Counted from the stretch's first letter, positions 1-9,262 are shown. The stretch is DNA of 64,000 nt from Clostridiales bacterium (GCA_012840445.1 DULI01000012.1:1-64000); one strand, 5' to 3'. Translations and numbers: made by a program. The notes: a model not told the origin generated them from the letters alone.

Positions 1-2
1 CC

Positions 3-107
3 GAGCGTAAATGCTACGCAATGGAGTTATCCCCTGTTTACTGTGATTTAGCTGTTAAGCGCTGGGAGGAATTCACCGGTGAAAAAGCCATCAAACTGGA
101 GGGTTAA
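3..107 (+). CDS. C-terminal end of phage-type DNA methyltransferase (partial)
   Basis: The frame is open from the window edge to a TAA and reads ERKCYAMELSPVYCDLAVKR then WEEFTGEKAIKLEG. The C-Y-x-M/I-E-L-x-P-x-Y-x-D-x-x-V-K-R-W-E-x-F-T-G ending is the usual C-terminus of phage and prophage DNA adenine or cytosine-N4 methyltransferases, which act on host or phage DNA. Only about 34 residues are visible, so the catalytic DPPY motif lies outside the window. In many clostridial phages such a gene sits near the terminase, which is notable because a terminase fragment occurs near 60 kb here. Nothing links the two directly. Confidence 0.7.
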   Translation, partial: ERKCYAMELSPVYCDLAVKRWEEFTGEKAIKLEG

Positions 108-373
108 GATTTATGGATATACTGAATATTTGAGACATGTTATCCTCCCAGTAATTGTCTACGCCAATCCATTTTATTATACTTTTTTGTAAATTGTTGT
201 CGATAGCTTTCAATTGTTTTATTGAGTTAACAGCTCCAACCACTAAAAGTAAGTGCCATTCCCCCCGCTTTATTGAAATATACTTAATTTATATCGGCTA
301 TAAAGCGATAAGATATCCATACATTTAACAATCTTCAGGTAGATATAGCAATCCTGAACAGTGGAGAAAGGTT

Positions 374-1045
374 ATGACTATTGAGGAACAATTTAATTTG
401 GTTGCAAAGGAATATGATCGCAATCGCAGAAAGTTTATACCATGTTTCGATGATTATTATGAAACCGTTACCAGACAAATCCTTTTTTATATTGATCCGC
501 CAAACCGGGTGTTGGACCTGGGAGCTGGAACAGGATTGCTTACCTATTACTGGCATAAAGAATGTCCCTCGGCGGAATATGTATTAGTTGATATCGCTGA
601 TGAAATGTTAGAAATATCAAGAAAAAGGTTTACCGGAATAGACAGAATACAGCATATAACATTAGAATATACAAAGGAATTTCCCGAGGGGAATTTTGAT
701 GCCATAATATCTGCATTGTCAATTCACCATTTAGAGGATATCCAAAAAGAAGAACTGTTCAAGCGTATTTACAACAAGCTACCAAAGAACGGAGTTTTTG
801 TTAATTATGACCAGTTTTGCGCAGGAACAACTAAAATTAATAATTGGTTTGAGGCATATTGGGAAAAGCAGTTATTTAAAAGCGGTTTGACAAAGCGGGA
901 TATTGAATTATGGAAAGAACGCAGAAAATTGGATAAGGAGTGTTCGGTTGAAGCAGAGATTGAAATGCTATATAGATGTAATTTTTCAGAGGTAAAATGC
1001 TTGTATACGTATCACAAATTTTCTGTAATCATCGCTATAAAATAA
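374..1045 (+). CDS. class I SAM-dependent methyltransferase
   Basis: A 223-residue cytosolic protein. The SAM-binding motif I is visible as VLDLGAGTGLLTYYW near residues 44-58, followed by the acidic motif II in YVLVDIADEML and a motif-IV-like FDAIISALSIHHLE, typical of the methyltransferase type 11/12 fold. The substrate cannot be told from sequence. The ATG is preceded by GGAGAAAGG at good spacing. It stands alone, and a strong terminator follows directly. The N-terminus has no signal peptide or membrane segment. A natural-product, tRNA or small-molecule methyltransferase are all possible. Confidence 0.8.
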   Translation: MTIEEQFNLVAKEYDRNRRKFIPCFDDYYETVTRQILFYIDPPNRVLDLGAGTGLLTYYWHKECPSAEYVLVDIADEMLEISRKRFTGIDRIQHITLEYTKEFPEGNFDAIISALSIHHLEDIQKEELFKRIYNKLPKNGVFVNYDQFCAGTTKINNWFEAYWEKQLFKSGLTKRDIELWKERRKLDKECSVEAEIEMLYRCNFSEVKCLYTYHKFSVIIAIK

Positions 1046-1069
1046 AAGATAAACTTGAACAGTAACTAT

Positions 1070-1102
1070 ATTGCCACACACTACAGGTGTGTGGCAATTT
1101 TT
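1070..1102 (+). terminator. rho-independent terminator after methyltransferase
   Basis: Perfect inverted repeat ATTGCCACACAC / GTGTGTGGCAAT with a short loop, followed by a T-rich run. Confidence 0.85.
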
Positions 1103-1241
1103 ATATAATAAATGTGGATTATAAATTGCGGATGTTATTAGGATCGGCATAAAAAAATTAATTGTTTTAACTTGAGCCATGCGGGTTGACTGGATGGCAA
1201 TAAATAGTAAAATATTAATTAAAAACTTAGGAGGATTTAAA

Positions 1242-2273
1242 ATGAAGGTCGCCTTTTTTGATACGAAGCCCTATGATATTCCGGGCTTTGAAAAAAGTAT
1301 CGAGAATACCGGTATTACAATCAAGTTTTATGAGCCAAAGCTTTGCCCGGATACGGTGCAGCTGGCAGAAGGGTACGATGCAGTCTGCGTATTTGTAAAC
1401 GATACGGTAAATAAGGAAGTCATAGATAAGCTTTATGGTTACGGGGTGAAATTGATAGCCCTTCGCTGTGCCGGATACAATAATGTGGATGTAAAGCATT
1501 GTTACGGAAAAATCCATGTAGTGCATGTGCCGGCATATTCGCCTTATGCGGTCGCCGAGCATGGCATGGCACTGCTTTTGTCCCTGGTCAGAAGAATACA
1601 TAAAGCTTACAATAGGACAAGGGAATTTAATTTTTCACTTAACGGTTTTACCGGTTTTGATTTACATGGCAAAACGGTTGGAATTATTGGCACCGGAAAA
1701 ATCGGATGTGTTTTTGGCGATATCTGCCGCGGATTTGGCATGCGCACGGTTGCCTATGATCTTTTCCCGAAGGAAGATGCGGGCTTTGAATACCTTTCTC
1801 TTGATGAATTGTATGAGCAAAGCGATATTATCTCCCTTCATTGTCCGTTGACTGCCGAGACTAAGCACATGATTGATGAAGAAGCGATTGCCAAAATGAA
1901 GAAGGGTGTTATTATTATCAACACATCTAGAGGCGGATTGATTGACACGGAAAGCTTAATCAAGGGAATAAAGGAGCGCAAAATCGGCGGCGCATGCCTT
2001 GATGTATACGAAGAAGAGGAAAATATCTTTTTCAACGACTTTTCCGACCATATTATGGATGATGATACGCTGGCGAGACTTATTTCCATGCCGAATGTGA
2101 TTGTAACCGGGCATCAGGCCTTTTTAACCGAGGAGGCTCTTAACAACATTGCGCAAACCACGGTTAATAATATTCTCTCCTTTTTCAGCAATGGGATCTG
2201 CGAAAACGAGCTTTGTTATCACTGCGCAGATGTGGAGCAATGCAAAGTTATTAGGAATAAGAAATGTTTTTAA
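1242..2273 (+). CDS. ldhA: D-lactate dehydrogenase (2-hydroxyacid dehydrogenase family)
   Basis: A 343-residue NAD-dependent D-2-hydroxyacid dehydrogenase, most like fermentative D-lactate dehydrogenase (pyruvate + NADH to D-lactate). The N-terminal catalytic half contains ALRCAGYNNVD near residue 75. The Rossmann motif GIIGTGKIG is near residue 148, the catalytic Arg lies in INTSRGGLID, the Glu in DVYEEEEN and the His in VTGHQAFLT. Length matches LdhA (about 330-345). I chose the ATG with AGGAGG just upstream over a longer TTG-like extension. Expected role is regeneration of NAD+ in fermentation. The C-terminal tail carries several Cys residues (CENELCYHCADVEQC), which is longer and more Cys-rich than usual. 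Confidence 0.88.
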   Translation: MKVAFFDTKPYDIPGFEKSIENTGITIKFYEPKLCPDTVQLAEGYDAVCVFVNDTVNKEVIDKLYGYGVKLIALRCAGYNNVDVKHCYGKIHVVHVPAYSPYAVAEHGMALLLSLVRRIHKAYNRTREFNFSLNGFTGFDLHGKTVGIIGTGKIGCVFGDICRGFGMRTVAYDLFPKEDAGFEYLSLDELYEQSDIISLHCPLTAETKHMIDEEAIAKMKKGVIIINTSRGGLIDTESLIKGIKERKIGGACLDVYEEEENIFFNDFSDHIMDDDTLARLISMPNVIVTGHQAFLTEEALNNIAQTTVNNILSFFSNGICENELCYHCADVEQCKVIRNKKCF

Positions 2274-2623
2274 TAACAAAAAGGATTAAATTGAAAAACG
2301 AACTTAATCGCTTTGCGGATACCTTGTCCGAAGAAGTTTTTCAAAACTTCCGCAATCGTAATTATACAGCAATCGCCGGACTGGTGGCCATAATTATCAT
2401 TTAATTCCTTAAAGAAATCAACATCTACAATTATCAGCGATAAGGCTGTCGAATGCCGCTTGCACCTATTCCATTCGTCCCTAATTGCTGTTTCAAAGCC
2501 CAATCTATTGTAAATGCCTGATAAACTGTCAGTTATAGACATTTTTTCCAGCTTCCAATTAACTTCCCGCAGCTGTAAGTTCATCTGCTTCAACTCTTCG
2601 TTTTTCTTAACATAAGCAATCAA
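2270..2623 (-). pseudogene. truncated GGDEF-domain (diguanylate cyclase) remnant
   Basis: The frame begins with a coiled-coil linker and runs into SITDSLSGIYNRLGFE, the standard start of a GGDEF domain. It continues through VDVDFFKELNDNYGHQSGD and stops matching after AEVLKNFFG. The signature GG(D/E)EF loop and the second half of the domain are missing. An in-frame stop precedes the TTG at the 5' end, so the sensory N-terminus is gone too. The 3' end abuts ldhA by a few bases. It cannot synthesise c-di-GMP and is best called a decayed gene. Confidence 0.8.
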
Positions 2624-2740
2624 TCATAAAAACAAACATCGCTATCCGTATACTTTGCTGGAAGTTGTAAGTAAGACCATAAAAATATAAGAAACCTAAC
2701 TCAAGTAAACAATCTTTGAGATAACGCATAGAATATATAT

Positions 2741-2790
2741 GTCAATGACAAAGGCGTCATGTAAGTGGCGCCTTTTTATTTTTAGGAGGG
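2741..2790 (+). promoter_or_regulatory. asnB leader: hexaloop hairpin overlapping a terminator hairpin
   Basis: A 5-bp stem ATGAC/GTCAT (2745-2749 with 2756-2760) closes the six-base loop AAAGGC, which has A at loop position 1 and G at position 4. The same bases AAAGGCG can pair instead with CGCCTTT (2769-2775), followed by a T run, forming an intrinsic terminator just before the AGGAGGG ribosome site. The two structures exclude each other. A hexaloop with A1 and G4 next to a terminator is the known recognition layout of ANTAR antitermination proteins. Only one hexaloop is clear here, whereas known sites have two, so assignment is tentative. Confidence 0.5.
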
Positions 2791-2795
2791 CGTTT

Positions 2796-4637
2796 ATGTG
2801 CGGAATTGCAGGTTGGATTGATTATAATCGGAATTTAAGAGATTATGAGAGTACCATAAACAAAATGACAAAAACATTGGTGCGCAGAGGGCCTGATGAT
2901 CAAGGTGTTTTTCTAAAGAAAAACGTGTGCCTTATGCACCGGCGGCTGATTGTTATTGACCCTGAAAACGGAAGGCAGCCAATGACATTGGAAAAAGGCA
3001 ATACCAGCTATACCATTGTTTATAACGGAGAGCTTTATAATACAAACGAGCTTAGAGACGAGCTTTTAACTTTCGGATACTGCTTCCGGGGGCATTCCGA
3101 CACCGAGGTTCTGCTAACGGCGTTTATACACTGGGGCGAATCTTGTCTGGAAAAGTTAAATGGCATTTACGCTTTCGGTGTTTGGGACGGCACGAGCGAA
3201 ACCCTGTTTTTAGCCCGCGACAGAATGGGGGTAAAGCCATTATTTTTCTATACCTACCCAGATGGCATTATTTTTGGCTCTGAAATAAAGACTTTGCTGG
3301 CAAATCCCTTGGTGAAGCCTTGGGTTGACAATGACGGCCTTAAGGAAATCTTTCTCCTGGGGCCTGGCAGAACAAGCGGTAAAGGAATTATCAAGGATGT
3401 GAGCGAATTAAAACCCGGCGAGTTTTTGACCTTTGAGAAAAAAACAGGATGTAAAATTAAAAAATACTGGAGCCTAAAGGCCTGTGAACATACCGATGAT
3501 GTCCGAACCACCGTTGAAAAGACAAGATTTTTAATTACCGATGCGGTCGAGCGCCAGTTGGTATCAGATGTACCGTTATGTTGCTTTTTGTCCGGAGGGC
3601 TTGACTCCAGCATTATCTCTAAAATCGCTTCCGAAAAATATTTGTCTGATAATAAAGGAGTGCTTCATACATATTCAGTAAACTATATTGACAATCAGCA
3701 ATATTTTGTAAAAAATATTTTTCAACCAAATTCCGATGAAGAATATATTCAGATTATGGCAAATGATATAGGATCCCAACACCATGAAGTTTTGCTAGAT
3801 AATGAAGATTTGGAAAAGCATCTTAGCGATGCGGTGCTTGCCCGTGATTTGCCCGGCATGGCGGATGTGGATTCTTCTTTGCTACTGTTTTGCAAGGAAA
3901 TTAAAAAGAAGTTTACCGTTGCGGTTTCCGGTGAATGTGCGGATGAAATATTTGGCGGTTATCCGTGGTATCACAACAAAGATATTTTATTCAAAGACAC
4001 CTTTCCCTGGTCACAATCTTTGGATTTAAGGCGAAACATATTAAAGCCGGGTTTGCTAACAGATGGCGAAGAATATGTAAAACAGCTGTATAGCGATACC
4101 ATAAATAATACGGATACATTACCAAGCGACGGGGAACTAGAGGTTCGCATGAGGCAAATGTTTATGCTAAATCTTTATTGGTTTATGCAGACATTGTTGG
4201 ACAGAAAAGACAGGATGAGCATGTTCAGCGGGCTCGAGGTAAGGATACCCTTCTGCGACCACCGCTTGGTGGAGTACGCATATAACATGCCTTGGGATAT
4301 TAAGTCGCTTTACGGCAGGGAAAAGGGGATTGTAAGGGAAGCCATGAAGGGCATTTTGCCGGACGAAATTATATGGCGCAAAAAAAGCCCGTATCCCAAA
4401 ACACACAATCCCAAATATTTAAATGCGGTTAAGTCAAGTCTGCAAAAAATACTGAATGATTTTGACTCTCCATTGTTACAGTTGATTAACAGGCAAAAGG
4501 TACAGGAGATTATCGATTCCGATGGAAAGGCGCTCTCAATGCCTTGGTACGGGCAGCTTATGACCGGTGCGCAATTAATGGCATATTTAATTCAGGTTGA
4601 TATCTGGATGAGAACGTATAAGATTGAAATTATATAA
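2796..4637 (+). CDS. asnB: asparagine synthase (glutamine-hydrolysing)
   Basis: A 613-residue class II glutamine amidotransferase that makes asparagine from aspartate, ATP and glutamine. The start is fixed by the catalytic N-terminal Cys: M-C-G-I-A-G follows AGGAGGG at normal spacing, while the upstream extension would bury it. The glutaminase domain (residues 1-200) shows RRGPDDQG and the YNGELYN motif. The synthetase domain carries the PP-loop CFLSGGLDSS near residue 260 and SGECADEIFGGY. Length is normal for AsnB. It is a single gene between its leader element and a downstream terminator, which fits nitrogen- or asparagine-responsive control. Confidence 0.93.
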   Translation: MCGIAGWIDYNRNLRDYESTINKMTKTLVRRGPDDQGVFLKKNVCLMHRRLIVIDPENGRQPMTLEKGNTSYTIVYNGELYNTNELRDELLTFGYCFRGHSDTEVLLTAFIHWGESCLEKLNGIYAFGVWDGTSETLFLARDRMGVKPLFFYTYPDGIIFGSEIKTLLANPLVKPWVDNDGLKEIFLLGPGRTSGKGIIKDVSELKPGEFLTFEKKTGCKIKKYWSLKACEHTDDVRTTVEKTRFLITDAVERQLVSDVPLCCFLSGGLDSSIISKIASEKYLSDNKGVLHTYSVNYIDNQQYFVKNIFQPNSDEEYIQIMANDIGSQHHEVLLDNEDLEKHLSDAVLARDLPGMADVDSSLLLFCKEIKKKFTVAVSGECADEIFGGYPWYHNKDILFKDTFPWSQSLDLRRNILKPGLLTDGEEYVKQLYSDTINNTDTLPSDGELEVRMRQMFMLNLYWFMQTLLDRKDRMSMFSGLEVRIPFCDHRLVEYAYNMPWDIKSLYGREKGIVREAMKGILPDEIIWRKKSPYPKTHNPKYLNAVKSSLQKILNDFDSPLLQLINRQKVQEIIDSDGKALSMPWYGQLMTGAQLMAYLIQVDIWMRTYKIEII

Positions 4638-4673
4638 AAATATGCCATAGTGGCAAACCTGTATAAGAAAATA

Positions 4674-4715
4674 AAGCCCCTCAGCGGCGATGTTTGAACG
4701 TGAAGGGGCTTCAGT
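4674..4715 (+). terminator. rho-independent terminator after asnB
   Basis: AAGCCCC / GGGGCTT stem with inner TCA/TGA pairing and a long loop, followed by a moderately T-rich stretch. Confidence 0.7.
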
Positions 4716-4835
4716 TTATAATTTGAGATATTTACGTTATTGTGCTATATTAACATTAAAATGGATTTGCAGATTATTTTTAAACCGTTTTTTCTTTTAT
4801 ATACCCGTAATATGGGCAAAGAATTAAGGGATAAA

Positions 4836-5275
4836 ATGAAGTTTGGATGGATTAACCTGTCCGGAGCTGTGATTGTAATCGCAATGCTGGTGCCCAATTT
4901 GTTATATGCAATAAAGAACAGAAATTTTTCAAACAAGTGTACAAACAAGGTACTGAACTTTTTTGAGCAGATAGGAAGATACGGCTGCATTATTTTAATG
5001 TGGTTACCTGTTTTGTTTGGGAGTTTAAGATTTCAAATGTATACATGCTTATTATTTATCTTATGGGAAATGGTCTTCTTTTGCTTTTATATATCTTTTT
5101 CTGGATATTATACTTTAATAGACAAAGTACGAAAACTGCCATAGCCATTGCCATTATACCCACAATTATTTTTTTAATAAGCGGAATACTGTTGTATCAT
5201 TGGGCTTTGGTTGCATTTGCGGCTTTATTTGGATTAGGGCACATATACTCTACTGTAGTAAATGTAACTAATTGA
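4836..5275 (+). pseudogene. frameshifted small integral membrane protein
   Basis: Two overlapping frames make one protein. The first reads MKFGWINLSGAVIVIAMLVP and runs to IGRYGCIILMWLPVLF. The second continues in the next frame as VWEFKISNVYMLIIYLMGNG, then a helix-rich tail ending GLGHIYSTVV. Joining them near base 5015 gives a continuous protein of about 145 residues with four predicted membrane segments and no frame gap, so a single-base deletion (or a sequencing error) is the simplest explanation. AAGGGAT stands 5' of the chosen ATG. Function unknown. Similar short four-helix proteins occur singly in Clostridia as far as I recall. Confidence 0.65.
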
Positions 5276-5316
5276 ATAAAAAATCAAAACTATGCATTTT
5301 ACTAAGGGGATATATG

Positions 5317-5646
5317 TTATTTAGAGTCGCCAATTCGTGTTTGCTCATCAATCCACGCCAAATATGCTGCAGCCCCATTTTCCACATCTACTAACAAAAT
5401 CTCAGGGGTGTCGTATGGATGGATTTCTAAAAGTTTCTTTTCTAACTCGGGATATAGCTCCTTTCGGGTTTTTAACAACACTAAAACCTCATCTTCATGG
5501 CAAAGCTCGCCCTTCCATGTATAATGGCTTTTTATCTTAATCTCTTGAACACACGCTGCCAGTTTGCATTTTATTATTTCATCTATTACAGGCGCTGCCT
5601 GCGGCTCGCTTTCAAATGTTGTCAAAACTATCCCGTATTTGCCCAT
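5317..5646 (-). CDS. cutA: divalent-cation tolerance protein CutA
   Basis: A 109-residue CutA1 family protein, a small trimeric cytosolic protein linked to copper and divalent-cation tolerance, with an unsettled biochemical role. Family marks visible are the N-terminal GIVLTTFESEPQAAPVIDEI, the central YTWKGELCHEDEVLVLLKTR, and ELEKKLLEIHPYDTPEILLV. The full length is present. AGGAGG precedes the ATG at the expected distance. It stands alone, convergent with the broken membrane gene. The HPYDTPEI motif is essentially diagnostic. Confidence 0.92.
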   Translation of the reverse strand: MGKYGIVLTTFESEPQAAPVIDEIIKCKLAACVQEIKIKSHYTWKGELCHEDEVLVLLKTRKELYPELEKKLLEIHPYDTPEILLVDVENGAAAYLAWIDEQTRIGDSK

Positions 5647-5743
5647 CGTTATACCTCCTGATATTATGTTTTTAAAATTGTAGCATGGTAACGGCTTTGT
5701 TTAAATAGCTTTGTTTATAGTTTGCAAACGAAAAGACTATACA

Positions 5744-5778
5744 TAAAGTCCAGCAATCCGTATGGTTGCTGGACTTAT
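5744..5778. terminator. intergenic terminator hairpin
   Basis: AAGTCCAGCAA / TTGCTGGACTT stem with a nine-base loop, and A/T-rich on both sides, so it could end the rRNA methyltransferase transcript on the minus strand. Confidence 0.65.
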
Positions 5779-5913
5779 TTATATTAGCAAAAAATATATA
5801 AGCATAAACAAGGCTTTATTATTTAAATTCTACTTTTTGCGGTACGCAACCACATCATACAACCTCTTAACTATAAAATAAGTTAAAAATCAAGAGTTGA
5901 TTATCCCTAAATA

Positions 5914-7143
5914 TCATACAACCTGGAAAATATAAAATTTAAGATAGCTTGTTTCCGGCACATTCCACAGAATGGGGTGGTCCGGTGCCTGCTGGCGGGC
6001 CTCAATCTGCCGGAGGGATACGGAGGCATCCTTTGCGGCACTATCCAGTATTTCACGGAACAATTCATCGGTCATGAAGTGGCTGCAGCTGCAGGTGGCA
6101 AGATACCCACCCCTTGGCAGCAGCTTCATGGCCTTTAAATTTATCTCCTTATACCCCCGAGCAGCTGACCTGACTGTCTTGCTGGATTTGGTAAATGCAG
6201 GCGGGTCGAGGATGATAAAGTCATAGTCGCTGCGTTTCTGTTCTGCAAGTCTGGTCAGCAGGTCAAACACATCCTCGCACACAAAGTCCATTTTTTCCTC
6301 CAGCCCATTTCGCACGGCATTTGTTCTTGCCATGTCGATGGCGGACTCTGAAATATCCACGCAGGTTACATGCTCTGCTCCACCCAGCGCCGCATTAAGG
6401 CCGAAGGAGCCGGTATGGGTAAAGCAGTCTAGTACCCGCTTGCCCTTGGCAATACGGGCCACGGCAGCGCGGTTGTACTTCTGGTCAAGAAAGAAACCGG
6501 TTTTCTGACTGTTTTCTACATCTACCAGATATTTCACGCCATTTTCAATAATTTCCGTTCTTGCGGATTCGGGAATTTGGAAGCTTTCGGATTCATACCA
6601 GCCCTTATACTCCCGCAGCCCCTCCCGTATGCGCATAGCGGTATCATTGCGCTCATAAATTCCGGTTACTGTTTCGCCGTTTTCTTTTAGCACATCCCAA
6701 AGGGCGTGGTAGACCGTATCCTTTATTAGTTCCATGCCAAGGCAGGTTATCTGCGCGGACAAAATGCCGCCATAGCGGTCTACTGTCAGCCCCGGCATTT
6801 GGTCGGCCTCGCTATGTATCAGGCGGCAGCAGGTAAAATCTGAGCCGGGCATTACGGTTTTGCGGTAATGTACGGCGTATTCCACACGGCGGCGCCAAAA
6901 GCGGGCGTCAAACACATCGTTGGCGTTGCGTGAAATAAGCCGGACGGTAATCTTGCTTTTGCTGTTGTAAAATCCGGTGCCCATATAGGCCTTTCCGGCG
7001 AATACATCTACAAGCCCTCCATCTATTGGCCCGCCTTCAATATTGAGGATTTCTTCCCCGTATATCCACGGGTGCCCATTCTTGATACTGCGCTCAGCCT
7101 TGCGGGATATCATAACTTTGGGATACTGCCGTTCCTGTTTCAT
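5914..7143 (-). CDS. rlmI: 23S rRNA (cytosine-5)-methyltransferase, RlmI family
   Basis: A 409-residue class I SAM-dependent methyltransferase of the RlmI/RlmK group, expected to methylate cytosine C5 in 23S rRNA. An N-terminal PUA domain (residues 1-75, starting KVMISRKAERSIKNGHPW) is followed by an EEHL-like spacer. The Rossmann core has QKTGFFLDQKYNR, then RVLDCFTHTGSFGLNAA (motif I), and DFIILDPPAFTKS (motif IV). I chose the ATG 9 bases inside the longest frame because AAAGGTGG lies just upstream of it. Length fits the family (about 390-400). Gene symbol is by family; which base it modifies was not tested. Confidence 0.85.
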   Translation of the reverse strand: MKQERQYPKVMISRKAERSIKNGHPWIYGEEILNIEGGPIDGGLVDVFAGKAYMGTGFYNSKSKITVRLISRNANDVFDARFWRRRVEYAVHYRKTVMPGSDFTCCRLIHSEADQMPGLTVDRYGGILSAQITCLGMELIKDTVYHALWDVLKENGETVTGIYERNDTAMRIREGLREYKGWYESESFQIPESARTEIIENGVKYLVDVENSQKTGFFLDQKYNRAAVARIAKGKRVLDCFTHTGSFGLNAALGGAEHVTCVDISESAIDMARTNAVRNGLEEKMDFVCEDVFDLLTRLAEQKRSDYDFIILDPPAFTKSSKTVRSAARGYKEINLKAMKLLPRGGYLATCSCSHFMTDELFREILDSAAKDASVSLRQIEARQQAPDHPILWNVPETSYLKFYIFQVV

Positions 7144-7600
7144 ATATGCCACCTTTATAATTTTTCTCGCAGATTATAGCATATTTTTCTTTCTCCTTCA
7201 ACGCGGTACCATCAATACATCTGTTTTGCAGCTTTTTGTTTTTACATATGTGCGCATAAACAAAAATAAAATTATATTAGAAAGATTATGAGGACGAAAA
7301 TAAGAAAGTTGAAATATTTTAAGAAGTAAGATATAAGAAATATAAATGTTAAGTGAAATATTAACTTGCAATCTTTGGGATTATATATTAATATTTATAT
7401 ATAATTGGAGGTTATTCATAAAATTATATATAAAAGGTGCACAAAAATTAACGATTGCGCTGTATTTAATGGTTACAAAATAGTGTTTCTGTGTGCTATA
7501 AAAGGCACTTATGCTTTTTTATATTTTTTGTCCCGTATATATACAAACCAGGTGGTACGAGAATCCGAAGGTCTAAAAATATGTACATAGGAGAAATATT
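7144..7600. other. AT-rich intergenic region upstream of the sugar-sensing operon
   Basis: About 450 bases without a convincing gene. It is very AT-rich (repeated ATATTTATATATAA near 7385-7400) and must contain the divergent promoters for the rRNA methyltransferase and for the YesN-type regulator. I see no riboswitch, tRNA or clear operator. A 61-codon frame starting at a TTG here lacks coding character. Confidence 0.5.
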
Positions 7601-9262
7601 ATGTACAGGCTGATTGTGGTCGATGATGAGGAAGAAGTCAGAAAAGGCATTATTGAAAAAATAGAATGGAACAAATATGGCTTCGAGATTGTCGGTGAAG
7701 CTGACAACGGCATTGAAGCAATGGAAGCTGTTGAAAAGGTCCTTCCTGACGTTGTTTTAACTGATATTAGAATGCCATATATGGATGGCCTTGCACTTGC
7801 CGAGAAATTAAAAGCAAGGTACCCTACAATTAAGATTATTTTCCTCACAGGCATAAACGAATTTGAATGTGCCCAGATGGCTGTAAAGCTGAATGTAATT
7901 GATTACATATTAAAGCCCGTTTCGTCGGTTGAGCTTACCGAAATGCTGCATAAAATAAAGCAAATCTTAGATTCGGAAATAGCCCGGAAAAAAGATTATG
8001 AAATGCTAAGAGAGCATTACAGAAGGAGCTTGCCGTTATTAAGGGACAAGTTTTTAAATCTGCTTATAACAAACAGATATAATTCCAGTGATGTTTCAAG
8101 GAAGGCTAAAAGCTTTGGGTTTGAGATTGATAGCAACGGATTTATTGTTTCGGTTTTAAGGATTGACTCGGACAAGGTTTTTAAAAATAATTTAAGGGAA
8201 GAACAAAAAGTTGTTTCTGAGGAACCGGAATCCGGAGTGATTGATGATCGTGAGCTTTTGGAATTCGCGGTGCTTAATATATCCGAAGAGATAACCGGAA
8301 AGTACAAGGCCGGCGTAGTGTTTACGCATAATGAGTACATAGTATTTATATTTACATTAAAGGATAGCAACAAAGAAGATTTTATAAATAAAAGCTTTTC
8401 GATTCTTGAAGAAATCCGAATTAGCATTGAGAAATACCTTGAAACGCCCGTAACGATAGGAATAGGAAGATTTTGCCTCGATATCAGTTTCTTGCCTTAT
8501 TCTTATGAAGATGCCGTCACGGCTCTGGATTACAGTATGGTATTAAAAAAGAACCATGTTATATATATTGAGGATTTAGAGCCGGACAATTGTAAAAAAC
8601 TTAATTTTGACGAATTAAAGGAGCGCTCCCTTACAAGCTGCATAAAAGTAGGCACTCCCGGAGAGATTTCGGCGGTAATTGACGGCCTTTTTAAGGAGAT
8701 AATCCAGGCCCAAATATCCTTTAAGGATTATCAGATTTACCTATTGGAGATGCTGACGGTTGTGCTTAAGGTTGCAAAAGACTTAAATGTTGATATGTTT
8801 AATCTTTTTGGGGAGACCAATAATTTAATTTCCGAAATATATAAGTTAAAGGAATTGGATGATGCCAGGGAATGGTTGACTAATATTTGCATAAAGATTA
8901 GAAATTGCATATCAATTAACCGCCAGGATACATCCAAACAAATTGTAAAAAAAGCGGTTGAATATGTTAATAGCAATTTTCATGACAGTGAAATTGTAAT
9001 TGAAAAGGTTTGCAAACACCTGCATATTAGTTCTTCATACTTTAGCACCCTTTTTAAAAAGGAAATGAACATGACATTCAATAATTACCTGACTAAAGTC
9101 AGGATGGAAGCTGCAAAAGAGCTTTTAAGGACAACCAATATGAAAACCTATGAAATTGCCCAGAGGGTTGGCTTTTCCGAACCGAACTATTTCAGTTACT
9201 GCTTTAAAAAGAAATTTGGAATTTCACCGTCGGAATTCAGGAACAAGCTGAATAACACTTAA
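7601..9262 (+). CDS. response regulator, YesN/AraC type
   Basis: A 553-residue DNA-binding response regulator. The receiver domain (residues 1-120) has the acidic pocket DDEEE at 8-12, the phospho-acceptor Asp55 in LTDIRMPYMDG and the Lys in DYILKPVSS. A long central linker of about 320 residues follows, and the C-terminus carries two AraC helix-turn-helix units (VCKHLHISSSYFSTLFKKEM, then TYEIAQRVGFSEPNYFSYCF). This is the YesN architecture, which usually activates sugar-uptake operons. It is directly followed by its kinase gene and sits upstream of the mgl-type transporter, its likely target. GGAGAAAT precedes the ATG. Confidence 0.9.
   Translation: MYRLIVVDDEEEVRKGIIEKIEWNKYGFEIVGEADNGIEAMEAVEKVLPDVVLTDIRMPYMDGLALAEKLKARYPTIKIIFLTGINEFECAQMAVKLNVIDYILKPVSSVELTEMLHKIKQILDSEIARKKDYEMLREHYRRSLPLLRDKFLNLLITNRYNSSDVSRKAKSFGFEIDSNGFIVSVLRIDSDKVFKNNLREEQKVVSEEPESGVIDDRELLEFAVLNISEEITGKYKAGVVFTHNEYIVFIFTLKDSNKEDFINKSFSILEEIRISIEKYLETPVTIGIGRFCLDISFLPYSYEDAVTALDYSMVLKKNHVIYIEDLEPDNCKKLNFDELKERSLTSCIKVGTPGEISAVIDGLFKEIIQAQISFKDYQIYLLEMLTVVLKVAKDLNVDMFNLFGETNNLISEIYKLKELDDAREWLTNICIKIRNCISINRQDTSKQIVKKAVEYVNSNFHDSEIVIEKVCKHLHISSSYFSTLFKKEMNMTFNNYLTKVRMEAAKELLRTTNMKTYEIAQRVGFSEPNYFSYCFKKKFGISPSEFRNKLNNT

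Noticed and set aside
7405-7590. 61-codon frame upstream of the YesN regulator
   Set aside because: Starts at a TTG without ribosome site, has no family signal and lies in AT-rich promoter DNA.
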